33,001 nucleotides of DNA, from the IMG/VR virus record IMGVR_UViG_3300023116_005244, positions 1 through 33,001 of that record. One strand, given 5' to 3'. The notes beneath the pieces were generated by a model, which saw nothing but the letters and a program-made list of their open reading frames with translations, was not told where the DNA came from and made no database searches. The translations under genes and the position numbers were made by a program. This document shows, in pieces, positions 1-8,048 of this stretch (positions within the stretch are counted from its first letter, which is position 1; each line of letters begins with the position of its first letter). This DNA comes from a virus.

Positions 1-16
1 AATCAGAGGATGAAAC

Positions 17-1525
17 ATGGCTCAAAAGGTAATACTTGACGATAATACAGAAGAAAATGCAGTTGCTCTTGGCAAAGCTCGTCAAACTACATCTAAAATT
101 ACAAATGATCCAAACTATGCGGATACGACTGGACAATATCCAAGACAACAGCATTCGGGTCGAACAGGCGTAAGTCATGCTGCAACCGGCAATAAAAAGA
201 ATTATGTATATACTGGTGGTGGAGATGCAAACGTAAATTTAAAAGAAGCAATTCCTGAATCTCGTTTCACTTCATCGCAATATCCAAAGAACCAAGTAAG
301 AGAATCACCATCAGGTCATGTGACAGAAATTGATGATACACCTGGTGCAGAACGTATTCTTACAAAACACCGTACAGGTTCGGGCACAGAAATGTTAGCC
401 GATGGTACTGTGATCTATTCATCTGTTGGTAATACTGTACGTGTAACATTAATGGACGAGAAAGTCATTGTTGAAGGCAATGCACAAATGTCTTATAATG
501 GTAACTTAACTTTAGATGTGTCAGGAGATTTTGATGTTAAAGTCGGTGGTAATTACAATATTGAAGTGGCTGGTAACAAAGTTGAAAGAATTGGTGGATC
601 TCAGCAAACCAAGATTAAGAGTCAGCAACAAGTAGAAGTTGGTGGAAACGTATATACGAATACTTTAGGTGGTCATACTAATGTCGTAGGAGAAAATCAA
701 TATAATATCGTAGAAGGAAATATGAGTCATATCGTGGCTGGTACAATCGGACTCAATTCTACTGGTGTATTAAAAATGTCTTCTGAAGAAGAAGTTGATC
801 TCGCATCTGACAATATGAATATATCTGCAAGAGATCTTTCGGTGTTTGGTACGAATGGTGCATTTGGCGGGGAGAACGTACAGCTCTATGCATATAATGC
901 TCGTATTGGTAATTCAATCTATGCAGGTAAAACGATTACTGTACCACAAGTAAACTTTACAAGAGCTGATGGTACTGCAGTTTATGCTGACTTACAAGGC
1001 ACTGCTACTAAAGCTTTAAGCTCGAATGAAGCAGGTTATCATGCCGCATCTGCAGGTGGTTATATTTCTCATCCAGGCGCTTCTTATGGATATACTGCTG
1101 CTACCGCAACGGAAACAACTGAAGATCAAACTGATAGAGTTGATGATAATGCAACTTCTACATCAGCGGTAAACGAAACAAACGTAAATGATTATTTAGA
1201 AAATTCTGATCGTGCCATTGCAAAGGTATCGATTGATCCTGGTGGTCATTTACGTAAAGGTGTCGATAAGACAGAATTGTATGACGGTGTGACTGATAGA
1301 GATCCAACTCTTACAGAAGCGCGGGCGTTATTAAAAGATCCAGATAACGCTAACAATCCTAAGTTCGTGGGTGCCACAGTTGCTACTGGTACAGTAAGTC
1401 CTAATGTAAGTAATCCAACTCCTCCTGCAGTTGGAAGATCTGTAAATCCATCTGAAGCGAAAAAGAGAGGTTCTACACCAGTTGGTCAATCTTCTGTAGG
1501 CGGAGCTAAGAGGTATAAGGCATGA
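17..1525 (+). CDS. Baseplate central spike protein, gp5 C-terminal/VgrG-like beta-helix
   Basis: The 502-residue product is a tail spike subunit, expected to sit at the tip of the tail tube and pierce the outer membrane. Residues 99-114 (SGHVTEIDDTPGAERI) are the signature found in gp5/VgrG proteins just before the trimeric beta-helix. Residues about 135-275 then show short V.G/V.GGN-type repeats typical of that helix. The C-terminal 200 residues are Ala/Thr/Asn-rich with no recognised domain. T4 gp5 (575 aa) carries an OB-fold and a lysozyme domain upstream of the helix; neither is visible here, so they may be absent or encoded by a gene before the window. The start follows a GAGG at bases 6-9. 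The stop overlaps the next gene by 4 bases. The spike assignment is secure; exact equivalence to gp5 is inferred. Confidence 0.82.
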   Translation: MAQKVILDDNTEENAVALGKARQTTSKITNDPNYADTTGQYPRQQHSGRTGVSHAATGNKKNYVYTGGGDANVNLKEAIPESRFTSSQYPKNQVRESPSGHVTEIDDTPGAERILTKHRTGSGTEMLADGTVIYSSVGNTVRVTLMDEKVIVEGNAQMSYNGNLTLDVSGDFDVKVGGNYNIEVAGNKVERIGGSQQTKIKSQQQVEVGGNVYTNTLGGHTNVVGENQYNIVEGNMSHIVAGTIGLNSTGVLKMSSEEEVDLASDNMNISARDLSVFGTNGAFGGENVQLYAYNARIGNSIYAGKTITVPQVNFTRADGTAVYADLQGTATKALSSNEAGYHAASAGGYISHPGASYGYTAATATETTEDQTDRVDDNATSTSAVNETNVNDYLENSDRAIAKVSIDPGGHLRKGVDKTELYDGVTDRDPTLTEARALLKDPDNANNPKFVGATVATGTVSPNVSNPTPPAVGRSVNPSEAKKRGSTPVGQSSVGGAKRYKA

Positions 1526-2190
1526 GTACTTTTATTCCAAATGCTCAATACAATCCTGAGTTTCAAAAAGATATTACGGCTAAAACATTATTGGCTCCAG
1601 GAATTCCTGTTGCAAGATTTCTTGGAGGTACAGGAACTGCAGCTACGATTGATCATATTACAGTAAATCAAACTGATGAAGATAAAATGAAACTTGCAAA
1701 ACAATTACATATGCAAGCGATGGCACTCTTTGCAGCATCTCGAAATCGTGAGTTTGATTTTCATAGAATTCGTGTATCTGAAGGGTATTATAGACTTCCA
1801 GATCCTACGAAGAAATATGATCCTGATAGTATATTATTCTTACGAAATAAAGGACAAGCTGTAGTTTATGAAATACGTGGCGAAGACGGCATTGTTGATA
1901 TTGAAAAATCATTTGATCTTGCACTCTTTTGGTCTACAACTAAGATCGGTGGAATACGACCACAAAAAACTATATTAAGTTATGATAACTTCGATCCAAC
2001 TGGTCTTATTGATGCACAAGTAACTCTTGTGATGCCAGAAATATCAGGTAATTGGTCAGTAAAATATAACGGTGAAAATCAAGTAGAAACAAAGTGGAAT
2101 GGTTTTAGTCAATCTACAGGTGAACTTATTGAAATTTTATATGAAGAACGAGAAGAAAGCTTGCTATACGATATAGCTGGTAAAAACTGA
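1522..2190 (+). CDS. Baseplate-region structural protein of unknown function
   Basis: I do not recognise this 222-residue protein. It overlaps the spike gene by 4 bases (ATGA) and lies directly before gp25, so it is probably translated with the spike and belongs to the baseplate. No signal peptide or membrane segment is visible. The central part (residues about 55-95) looks helical, with the conserved-looking stretch FAASRNREFDFHRIRVSEGYYR; the rest alternates as beta-rich sequence with several Trp. The T4 gene near gp5 is gp53 (196 aa, LysM-like), but I see no resemblance to gp53, so that name is not used. A wedge or hub accessory role is inferred from position only. Confidence 0.7.
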   Translation: MSTFIPNAQYNPEFQKDITAKTLLAPGIPVARFLGGTGTAATIDHITVNQTDEDKMKLAKQLHMQAMALFAASRNREFDFHRIRVSEGYYRLPDPTKKYDPDSILFLRNKGQAVVYEIRGEDGIVDIEKSFDLALFWSTTKIGGIRPQKTILSYDNFDPTGLIDAQVTLVMPEISGNWSVKYNGENQVETKWNGFSQSTGELIEILYEEREESLLYDIAGKN

Positions 2191-2198
2191 TATAAATA
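2191..2198 (+). promoter_or_regulatory. T4-type late promoter octamer
   Basis: The exact late promoter -10 octamer TATAAATA starts immediately after the stop codon of the preceding gene and 27 bases before the gp25 start. In T4 this octamer is read by RNA polymerase carrying gp55, with gp33 and the sliding clamp. The octamer would occur by chance several times in AT-rich DNA of this length, but its placement in a 35-base noncoding gap directly before a conserved late gene supports function. Confidence 0.72.
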
Positions 2199-2225
2199 GC
2201 AGTAATAACTTTCACAGAGGCTTAA

Positions 2226-2678
2226 ATGGCACGAGTTTATGCAGTTGAAGACGGCGACTTAACACAGTCTATACGTGTAACAAGAAAAGAAAAATATAAA
2301 GATGTAAATCTAGGTTTTCTCAATAGAGGATCTACTAATAATACGCGTACTGATGTTTTAAAAGTTACTGACGCTGCAGCTGTAAAACAATCTGTAAGAA
2401 ATATCCTTACTACTGGTCGAGGAGAAAAACCTTTTGCACCTTTATTTGGAAGTGATTTAGGATATTTGCTTTTTGAACTTGATGCAGAATTTGATGAAGA
2501 TATTATTGAAGATGAAATAAAAGAAACATTAGCACAATATGAACCACGAGCTGACGTGCAATCAGTATCAATAGATGTAAATGGTGAACAAAATAGCGCT
2601 AAGTGTGTGGTAACATTTAAAGTTGTCAATACAGATGTTGTAGTTGACGAAGAAATAGATATTACGAGGCTGAGATGA
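2226..2678 (+). CDS. gp25: Baseplate wedge subunit gp25
   Basis: gp25 is the sheath-initiating wedge protein of contractile tails (GPW/gp25 family, also in type VI secretion and R-type pyocins). The 150-residue length is close to T4 gp25 (132 aa). The family core is visible: residues 53-63 (VKQSVRNILTT), the signature GRGEKPFAPLFG at 64-75, and an acidic helix (LLFELDAEFDEDIIEDEI) followed by the beta C-terminus. A ribosome site AGAGG lies at 2216-2220, five bases before the ATG. The stop overlaps the gp6 start by 4 bases, so gp25 and gp6 are probably translationally coupled. It follows a late promoter octamer. Confidence 0.95.
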   Translation: MARVYAVEDGDLTQSIRVTRKEKYKDVNLGFLNRGSTNNTRTDVLKVTDAAAVKQSVRNILTTGRGEKPFAPLFGSDLGYLLFELDAEFDEDIIEDEIKETLAQYEPRADVQSVSIDVNGEQNSAKCVVTFKVVNTDVVVDEEIDITRLR

Positions 2679-4516
2679 CAACTACTATTAAATCAACTCA
2701 ATTAGATTTTGACAATATTAAAAATGCGTTAAAGACATATATACAAGATAAATCAGAATTTTCAGATTATAATTTTGAAGGTTCTGCATTAAATAATATT
2801 ATGGATGTATTGGCATATAATACGCATGTCAATGGATTGATTGCAAACTTTGGTATCAATGAATCATTTTTAAATACTGCACAATTAAGATCTTCGGTTG
2901 TTTCTCTTGCAGCTGCTGTTGGTTATGCTCCAAGATCTCGTTCAGCATCTTCAGCTACTGTAAATCTTTACATTAATATTCCAGAAGTCAGTAGACCTTC
3001 GCTTGTTCAATTGCCAAAAGGAACTTCTTTTTCTACAGAAATTGAAGGAACTTCTTATACATTTAGAACAATTGAAAAATATAGTGCTACACCGAATTCA
3101 AATGGTTTATATCAATTTAAACTTACTGATGGGAGTTTAAACTTGCCGATATATGAAGGTAAAGAAAAAACAAAAACTTTCTATGTTGGTGAAATTGATG
3201 AACAACAAGTATTTGTGATTCCTGATACTACAATCGACACAAATACTCTTGAAGTAAAAGTATATCCTACAGCAACAAGTGACGAATCTGATGCAGCAAC
3301 ATATACTGATATCTTAGATGCTCCAAGAATCACATCTGATTCTACTTTATATCAGATTAAAGAAGTTCCGAATGGGTATTACGAACTTATTTTTGGTGAT
3401 GGACTTGCAACAGGTAAACGTCCTGAAGCTGGAAATAAAATCGTAATTACATACCTTTCAACGAAGGGACCTGAAGGAAATGGTGGTACATTGTTTACGC
3501 CAGAATCTACAGTTTCAGTTGAGGGTTTTGGTAACTATACCCTTGGCATTACTACAATATCAGAATCTGCAGGTGGTGATGAAAAAGAAACCATGGATTC
3601 GATTCGATTGAATGCTCCTGTCGCCTTTGCATCTCAACAAAGGCTTGTGACTGCAGAAGATTATCTCGCACAAGTAAAAGCAAAATACGGAAATGTTCTT
3701 GACGATGTGATTTCATGGGGTGGTGCAGATAATGTTCCTCCTGTATATGGTGTTGTTTACATTGGTTTGAAATTCAAAACTGGTATTTCTACAGAATCAC
3801 AGCAAGCAACGAAAGATGCTATTGTAAGTCAATTAACAGATAACCTTGGTATCATGTCAATTGAAACGAGATTTGCCGATGTAGAAGAAACATTCTTAGA
3901 ATTAAATTGTCAATTTAACTTTGATCCTGATCTTACTACTGCAACACCAAGAGCAACTCAAAATGCTGTTGTTGATAAAATGTCAGAGTTCTTCGAAGAA
4001 AACTTATCAACATTTGGTTCTGTATTTAGAAGATCGAATCTTTTAGCAGAAATCGATGATATCGATGTTGCGATATTGAACTCGGCAATTACTGTAAAGG
4101 TTCAACAAAGAATTACTCCTATTTTAAATAAAACTCTTGCTTATACATTAAACTTTCCAATGGCCATTGCAGGTCCAGATGATCAAGAATATAGAGTAAC
4201 TTCTGGAAGATTTAGTATTGGTGCTATAACATGTACTTTACGAAATAAACTTAATACTAATAAATTAGAAATTGTATCTACTGCTGGTGATGTTATCGTT
4301 GATAATGCTGGAAGTTATGAAGAAGGAAGCGGTAAAGTAAGTATAGTTGGTTTTAACCCATCGTCAATTGATGGCGGAACAGATCTTAAAATTTCTGTAG
4401 TACCTGCAAATCAATCAGTTGTAAAACCTCTCAGAAATTATATTCTTACTTTTGATGAAGCAGCAGCTGCTGCTACAGCGACTATCGATTATCAGGAAAC
4501 TAGTGTGAGTCTATAA
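2675..4516 (+). CDS. gp6: Baseplate wedge subunit gp6 (baseplate J-like)
   Basis: gp6 forms the dimeric ring that holds the six baseplate wedges around the hub. The 613-residue length is near T4 gp6 (660 aa). The N-terminal helical region, residues about 8-95, has the typical pattern LDFDNIKNALKTYI then FEGSALNNIMDVLAYNTHVNG and AAAVGYAPRSRSAS, diagnostic of this family. A baseplate J-like core follows (IIFGDGLATGKRP-type segment around residue 240; TMDSIRLNAPVAFASQQRLVTAEDY around 305-330). The gene starts inside the gp25 stop (ATGA), and its stop shares a base with the next ATG (TAATG). The identification rests on the N-terminal family pattern plus synteny with gp25. Confidence 0.95.
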   Translation: MTTTIKSTQLDFDNIKNALKTYIQDKSEFSDYNFEGSALNNIMDVLAYNTHVNGLIANFGINESFLNTAQLRSSVVSLAAAVGYAPRSRSASSATVNLYINIPEVSRPSLVQLPKGTSFSTEIEGTSYTFRTIEKYSATPNSNGLYQFKLTDGSLNLPIYEGKEKTKTFYVGEIDEQQVFVIPDTTIDTNTLEVKVYPTATSDESDAATYTDILDAPRITSDSTLYQIKEVPNGYYELIFGDGLATGKRPEAGNKIVITYLSTKGPEGNGGTLFTPESTVSVEGFGNYTLGITTISESAGGDEKETMDSIRLNAPVAFASQQRLVTAEDYLAQVKAKYGNVLDDVISWGGADNVPPVYGVVYIGLKFKTGISTESQQATKDAIVSQLTDNLGIMSIETRFADVEETFLELNCQFNFDPDLTTATPRATQNAVVDKMSEFFEENLSTFGSVFRRSNLLAEIDDIDVAILNSAITVKVQQRITPILNKTLAYTLNFPMAIAGPDDQEYRVTSGRFSIGAITCTLRNKLNTNKLEIVSTAGDVIVDNAGSYEEGSGKVSIVGFNPSSIDGGTDLKISVVPANQSVVKPLRNYILTFDEAAAAATATIDYQETSVSL

Positions 4517-5550
4517 TGGGACATCGTAACGATCAGAAAAATAGAAGACCGGATATTTTTCACGAATCACGTGTAAAAGAAGTATTGTCTTCTCATATAC
4601 GTGAGAATTATCCGAAGCTTTTAAATTTTCTTGATGCATATTACGATTTTATGGATTCAGATGGTGGTACTCATGCATTCGATAATAAAATTCATGAAAT
4701 ATTATCTTTAAGAGATACTGAAGAAATACCAGAAGAATTTTTAGCACAGCTTACTTATGAACTTGCAAGTCGTCTTGAAAATAATGAAAAGTTTACAAAT
4801 GCGAGATTTGCTCTTCAAAGACTTGCCTATTTGTATCGAGAAAAAGGTACACCAAAAGGTATTGAAGAATTTTTTAAAACATTCTTTCAAACTGAAGTCG
4901 AAGTCATATATCCGAAGAAAGATATTTTTATAGTTGGTGAAGATGAAATTGGTCCTGACTATGAAAATTATATTCAAGATTATAAGCTTTATCAAAACTA
5001 TTCATTACTTCTAAAACTTGGTCTTTCTCGTAACCAATATGAAACTCTATATAAGAAATTTATGCATCCAGCAGGTTGGTATTTTGAAGGTGAAACATCA
5101 TTTACCTCTCAAGCGACTATGCCAATTGGAGTAAGTTTCCCACTCGAAGATTCTGCTATTATTTCTTATGTAAATGAAGTATATGAACCAATCTTCCAGC
5201 AATCAAGATTTAGTGAAATTGTTTCAGTAAATACTAACAATGAAGTTTATTATTCTGAACTAGGTGGAACAATTAAAACTTCTGATTGGAAACGCGATGG
5301 TAACGTTAACTATCAAGATTCTCACGTTGATATGTTGTATAACACCATTGCAGATTATCAAAATTATACAATAGAAGAACTTATTAGATTCTATGAAGTA
5401 GGAGATTTTGCTAGTAACAATTCTCATACATTTGATGAAGATTCTATTGCTGATCCAGTTATGGACTTCTCAAATGCAATCGAAACAATGGATAACGATA
5501 TGTTCTCGAGATATAATCCATTCTTCCACCATAGAGATTCTTCATTATAA
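4516..5550 (+). CDS. Baseplate wedge protein, P2 gpI-like (likely gp7 counterpart)
   Basis: The 344-residue protein resembles tail protein I of P2-type phages, whose fold is also found within T4 gp7, the third core wedge component. Visible features are an acidic helical N-terminus (LLNFLDAYYDFMDSDGG, residues 36-51), a helix FLAQLTYELASRL (75-87), and the family-like signature YREKGTPKGIEEFFKTFF at 107-124. The C-terminal half is tyrosine-rich and not recognised. T4 gp7 is over 1000 aa, so this would be a minimal version. Gene order gp25-gp6-gpI/gp7-like is the standard wedge order. It begins with a one-base stop/start overlap (TAATG), indicating coupling to gp6. Confidence is good for a wedge role, moderate for gp7 equivalence. 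Confidence 0.75.
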   Translation: MGHRNDQKNRRPDIFHESRVKEVLSSHIRENYPKLLNFLDAYYDFMDSDGGTHAFDNKIHEILSLRDTEEIPEEFLAQLTYELASRLENNEKFTNARFALQRLAYLYREKGTPKGIEEFFKTFFQTEVEVIYPKKDIFIVGEDEIGPDYENYIQDYKLYQNYSLLLKLGLSRNQYETLYKKFMHPAGWYFEGETSFTSQATMPIGVSFPLEDSAIISYVNEVYEPIFQQSRFSEIVSVNTNNEVYYSELGGTIKTSDWKRDGNVNYQDSHVDMLYNTIADYQNYTIEELIRFYEVGDFASNNSHTFDEDSIADPVMDFSNAIETMDNDMFSRYNPFFHHRDSSL

Positions 5551-5574
5551 GTTTAAATTAATCGAATAAATCGA

Positions 5575-5582
5575 TATAAATA
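5575..5582 (+). promoter_or_regulatory. T4-type late promoter octamer
   Basis: An exact TATAAATA lies in the 56-base gap after the gpI-like gene, 24 bases before the ATG of the next structural gene. The position relative to the start is almost the same as for the octamer before gp25. No terminator hairpin is evident in the gap. Confidence 0.72.
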
Positions 5583-5606
5583 GAATTAAATTTTATAGGT
5601 TTTAAT

Positions 5607-6578
5607 ATGTCAAAACAAATAATCAGCAGAGGCACAACAGCAAATGACGGAACTGGCGATACACTAAGATCTGCTGGTCAAAAGATCAATGCTAACTTTG
5701 ATGAAATTTATACTGCCTTTGGTAGTGGTACAGCTTTGTCAGCAAGTATTACTATTAATGATTCAAGCATTGAGTTTGAAGGAACTCCTGATACGAATGA
5801 AACTTTTCTAAGAGCCGCAAATGCAACGGCAGATCGTAATATTTATTTGCCAGATGCAGATGGTATTTTAGTTACTGATTCTTCATCCGAGACTTTATTA
5901 AATAAAACATTATTATCGCCAGCATTAAATGGTCCAGTTTTACATGATCCTAAAATTTGGGATGCTGATTCAAGCCACCAATATTCAGTAATTGCTGGTG
6001 GTCTTACAGGCAATATTAATATTACTTTGCCGAATCTTACATCTAATGATACGTTTGCGATGTTAGATCATGCTCAAACAATGGCTAATAAAACTTTATA
6101 TAGACCAATAGTTCAGCAGTCTTTACAAGATTCACAAGATAATACTATATTAGAATTAGATAGACAAGGAACTGCGAATTACATAAGAGTAAATAATGCT
6201 AATAATCCTTTAATTTCTGCACAGGGAAGTAGCACTGATGTAAGCTTAAATATTGATGCTAAAGGTAGTGGGTCTGTAGAAGTTGGAAGATTGAGACTAG
6301 AACAAACAGCTCTTACTGATAATGCAACTCTCGATAATACCTCAACTTCATGCATTTCATATAATAAAGCATCAGCTATGGCAATTGATTTAGATGATGG
6401 AGCTATTGCCGGTGAAGTAAAAATAATGACAAACAAAGGAGCTGGTATTGTAACAATAACTCCTGATAGTTTTGCGCAAGGAACAACAATTGCATTAGAT
6501 CAATATGATGCAGTGACTTTAGTATGGGATGGTACAAATTGGTATGTCGCTGGTCACTACGGTGCAACAATAGCTTAA
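5607..6578 (+). CDS. Short tail-fibre-like structural protein
   Basis: The 323-residue product begins with GTTANDGTGDTLRSAGQKIN...FDEIY (residues 9-34), an N-terminal module I know from many marine T4-like structural proteins, where it probably attaches fibre or wedge-decoration proteins to the baseplate. The rest is beta-rich and repetitive: LPDADGILVTDSSSETLLNKT (about 79-99), a DNTILELDRQGTANYIRV segment, and a C-terminus VTLVWDGTNWYVAGHYG typical of small fibre or decoration domains. No enzymatic motif is seen. It sits between gp7-like and gp8 genes, a place where T4 has no extra gene, and has its own late promoter octamer. A virion protein is well supported; the exact role is inferred. 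Confidence 0.75.
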   Translation: MSKQIISRGTTANDGTGDTLRSAGQKINANFDEIYTAFGSGTALSASITINDSSIEFEGTPDTNETFLRAANATADRNIYLPDADGILVTDSSSETLLNKTLLSPALNGPVLHDPKIWDADSSHQYSVIAGGLTGNINITLPNLTSNDTFAMLDHAQTMANKTLYRPIVQQSLQDSQDNTILELDRQGTANYIRVNNANNPLISAQGSSTDVSLNIDAKGSGSVEVGRLRLEQTALTDNATLDNTSTSCISYNKASAMAIDLDDGAIAGEVKIMTNKGAGIVTITPDSFAQGTTIALDQYDAVTLVWDGTNWYVAGHYGATIA

Positions 6579-6591
6579 TAGGAAATAGAAA

Positions 6592-8040
6592 ATGCCTGCA
6601 GTCGTAACTGATAAACTTAAAAGAGACTTTTTACAAGTAATTTATGATGATATTAAAGGTTCATTAGCAACGTATTATGTTGCTATTGGTCGTGGTGAAG
6701 ATTGGAACAATGATGATACAGTTCCTACTGGCACACCAGATAATAGTATTCGTGATGAAAGAAACTTTAGACTTAGCGCGCAGGCTGCCAAAAAAGTTAC
6801 TGATGTTTCTTTTGTTGTTCCACGTTTTAACTGGACATCTGGTACAAACTATTCTCAATACGACGATGCAAGAGATAAAACACCTGGAACCGTAGGTGCT
6901 ACGAACCAAAATCCATATTATGTGATGACTGATGAACAACAAGTTTATATTTGTTTAAAACAATCACGTGATGCTACAGGTGCAATTAACCCTTCAACTG
7001 TACAACCAACTGGTACTTCTACTAAACATTTCGAAACGGCTGATGGATATATTTGGAAATACCTTTATACTATTGGTGGTGCTAAAGCTTCTGCTTTCTT
7101 ATCAGCAAACTTCATGCCAGTTGAATACGTAAAAACTGGTGATGTTGGTTTAAATGCACTTCAACAAGTTCAAGCTGGTATTCGTGATGCTGCGATTCCA
7201 AAACAAATTTTAGGAATTGAGCTTACAAATGAAGGTGGAGCAGGATATACTTCAGCTCCTACTGTTACAATTTATGGTAATGGTGATAGTACTGGAGTAA
7301 ATACGTATACACCTATTGCTGCTGCTACAGCATTTGTAAGTGGCGGTGCAGTATCTAAAATTGAAATGGCTGATGCTCCTCTTATCAATCCAGGTAGTGT
7401 TGATAGTTTAGCATTATTTGGAAGAAATTATGATTATGCTAATGTAGTTGTTTCGGGTGGTGGTGCTACTACAGATGCCACGGCAAGAGCAGTACTTCAT
7501 GGTAATGATTCAGGTGTAGGTGCAAATCCAGTATTTGATTTAAGATCTACTTCTCTTATGTTTGATGTAAAGATCGAAGGTGAAGAAGAAGGTGCGGATA
7601 CAGAACCAGATTTTCCAGTAAATAACAGAGATTTCCGTCAAGTCGGTATTATGAAAGATCCAAGAGATAATAGCGGAACTTTAGTTACATCTGACACTGC
7701 TCGAATCATGCCATATTTTACTGGTCTCACTTCTGATATTGCCCAGCTTGCAAGTCTGACAGATCCAGTTGTTACACAAGTAGGTGGATTCTCAGCAATT
7801 ATTGGTGACGTTGTTGGAGATAGAGCATATTATTATCAAACAGAAGCCACTGGATTTAGAGCATTTAATATAGCAGATAATATAGAAAATCCAGATATTA
7901 CAAACTTCGCTCCAACAGGTCATTATCCAAATGCCGATATAGATAATAGAACTGGCGAAATAGTTTATATAGAAAATAGAGCCGCAATTCAAAGATCTGC
8001 TGGTAACACAGACGATGTTAAAGTTATTATTACGTTATAG
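6592..8040 (+). CDS. gp8: Baseplate wedge subunit gp8
   Basis: gp8 is a wedge subunit joining gp6/gp7 to the outer fibre proteins. The 482 residues contain the gp8 hallmarks: an N-terminal YYVAIGRGEDW (28-38; compare FITFGRSEPW in T4), ETADGYIWKYLY near 148 (T4 DGYVWEYLF), FRQVGIMKDP at 348-357 (T4 FRQISIITNP), and the C-terminus GEIVYIENRAAI...DDVKVIITL at 455-482 (T4 GEMIYMENRPPI...EEINILFTF). T4 gp8 is 334 aa; the extra length is largely an insertion at about 205-340 containing GGAGYTSAPTVTIYGNG (215-231), a small beta module common in marine phage virion proteins. It begins 13 bases after the preceding stop behind TAGGAAAT. Confidence 0.92.
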   Translation: MPAVVTDKLKRDFLQVIYDDIKGSLATYYVAIGRGEDWNNDDTVPTGTPDNSIRDERNFRLSAQAAKKVTDVSFVVPRFNWTSGTNYSQYDDARDKTPGTVGATNQNPYYVMTDEQQVYICLKQSRDATGAINPSTVQPTGTSTKHFETADGYIWKYLYTIGGAKASAFLSANFMPVEYVKTGDVGLNALQQVQAGIRDAAIPKQILGIELTNEGGAGYTSAPTVTIYGNGDSTGVNTYTPIAAATAFVSGGAVSKIEMADAPLINPGSVDSLALFGRNYDYANVVVSGGGATTDATARAVLHGNDSGVGANPVFDLRSTSLMFDVKIEGEEEGADTEPDFPVNNRDFRQVGIMKDPRDNSGTLVTSDTARIMPYFTGLTSDIAQLASLTDPVVTQVGGFSAIIGDVVGDRAYYYQTEATGFRAFNIADNIENPDITNFAPTGHYPNADIDNRTGEIVYIENRAAIQRSAGNTDDVKVIITL

Positions 8041-8048
8041 GATAAAGC

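Noticed and set aside
1522-2190. Naming this gene gp53
   Set aside because: Position near the spike is suggestive but length pattern and sequence do not resemble T4 gp53 or its LysM-like domain.
2237-2629. Long open frame on the minus strand opposite gp25
   Set aside because: It is Ser/Thr-rich shadow translation of a strongly conserved gene, has no ribosome site and no independent context; all supported genes are on the + strand.
4741-4995. Minus-strand frame opposite the gpI-like gene
   Set aside because: Ile/Phe/Lys-rich low-complexity product of AT-rich antisense DNA; no start signal.
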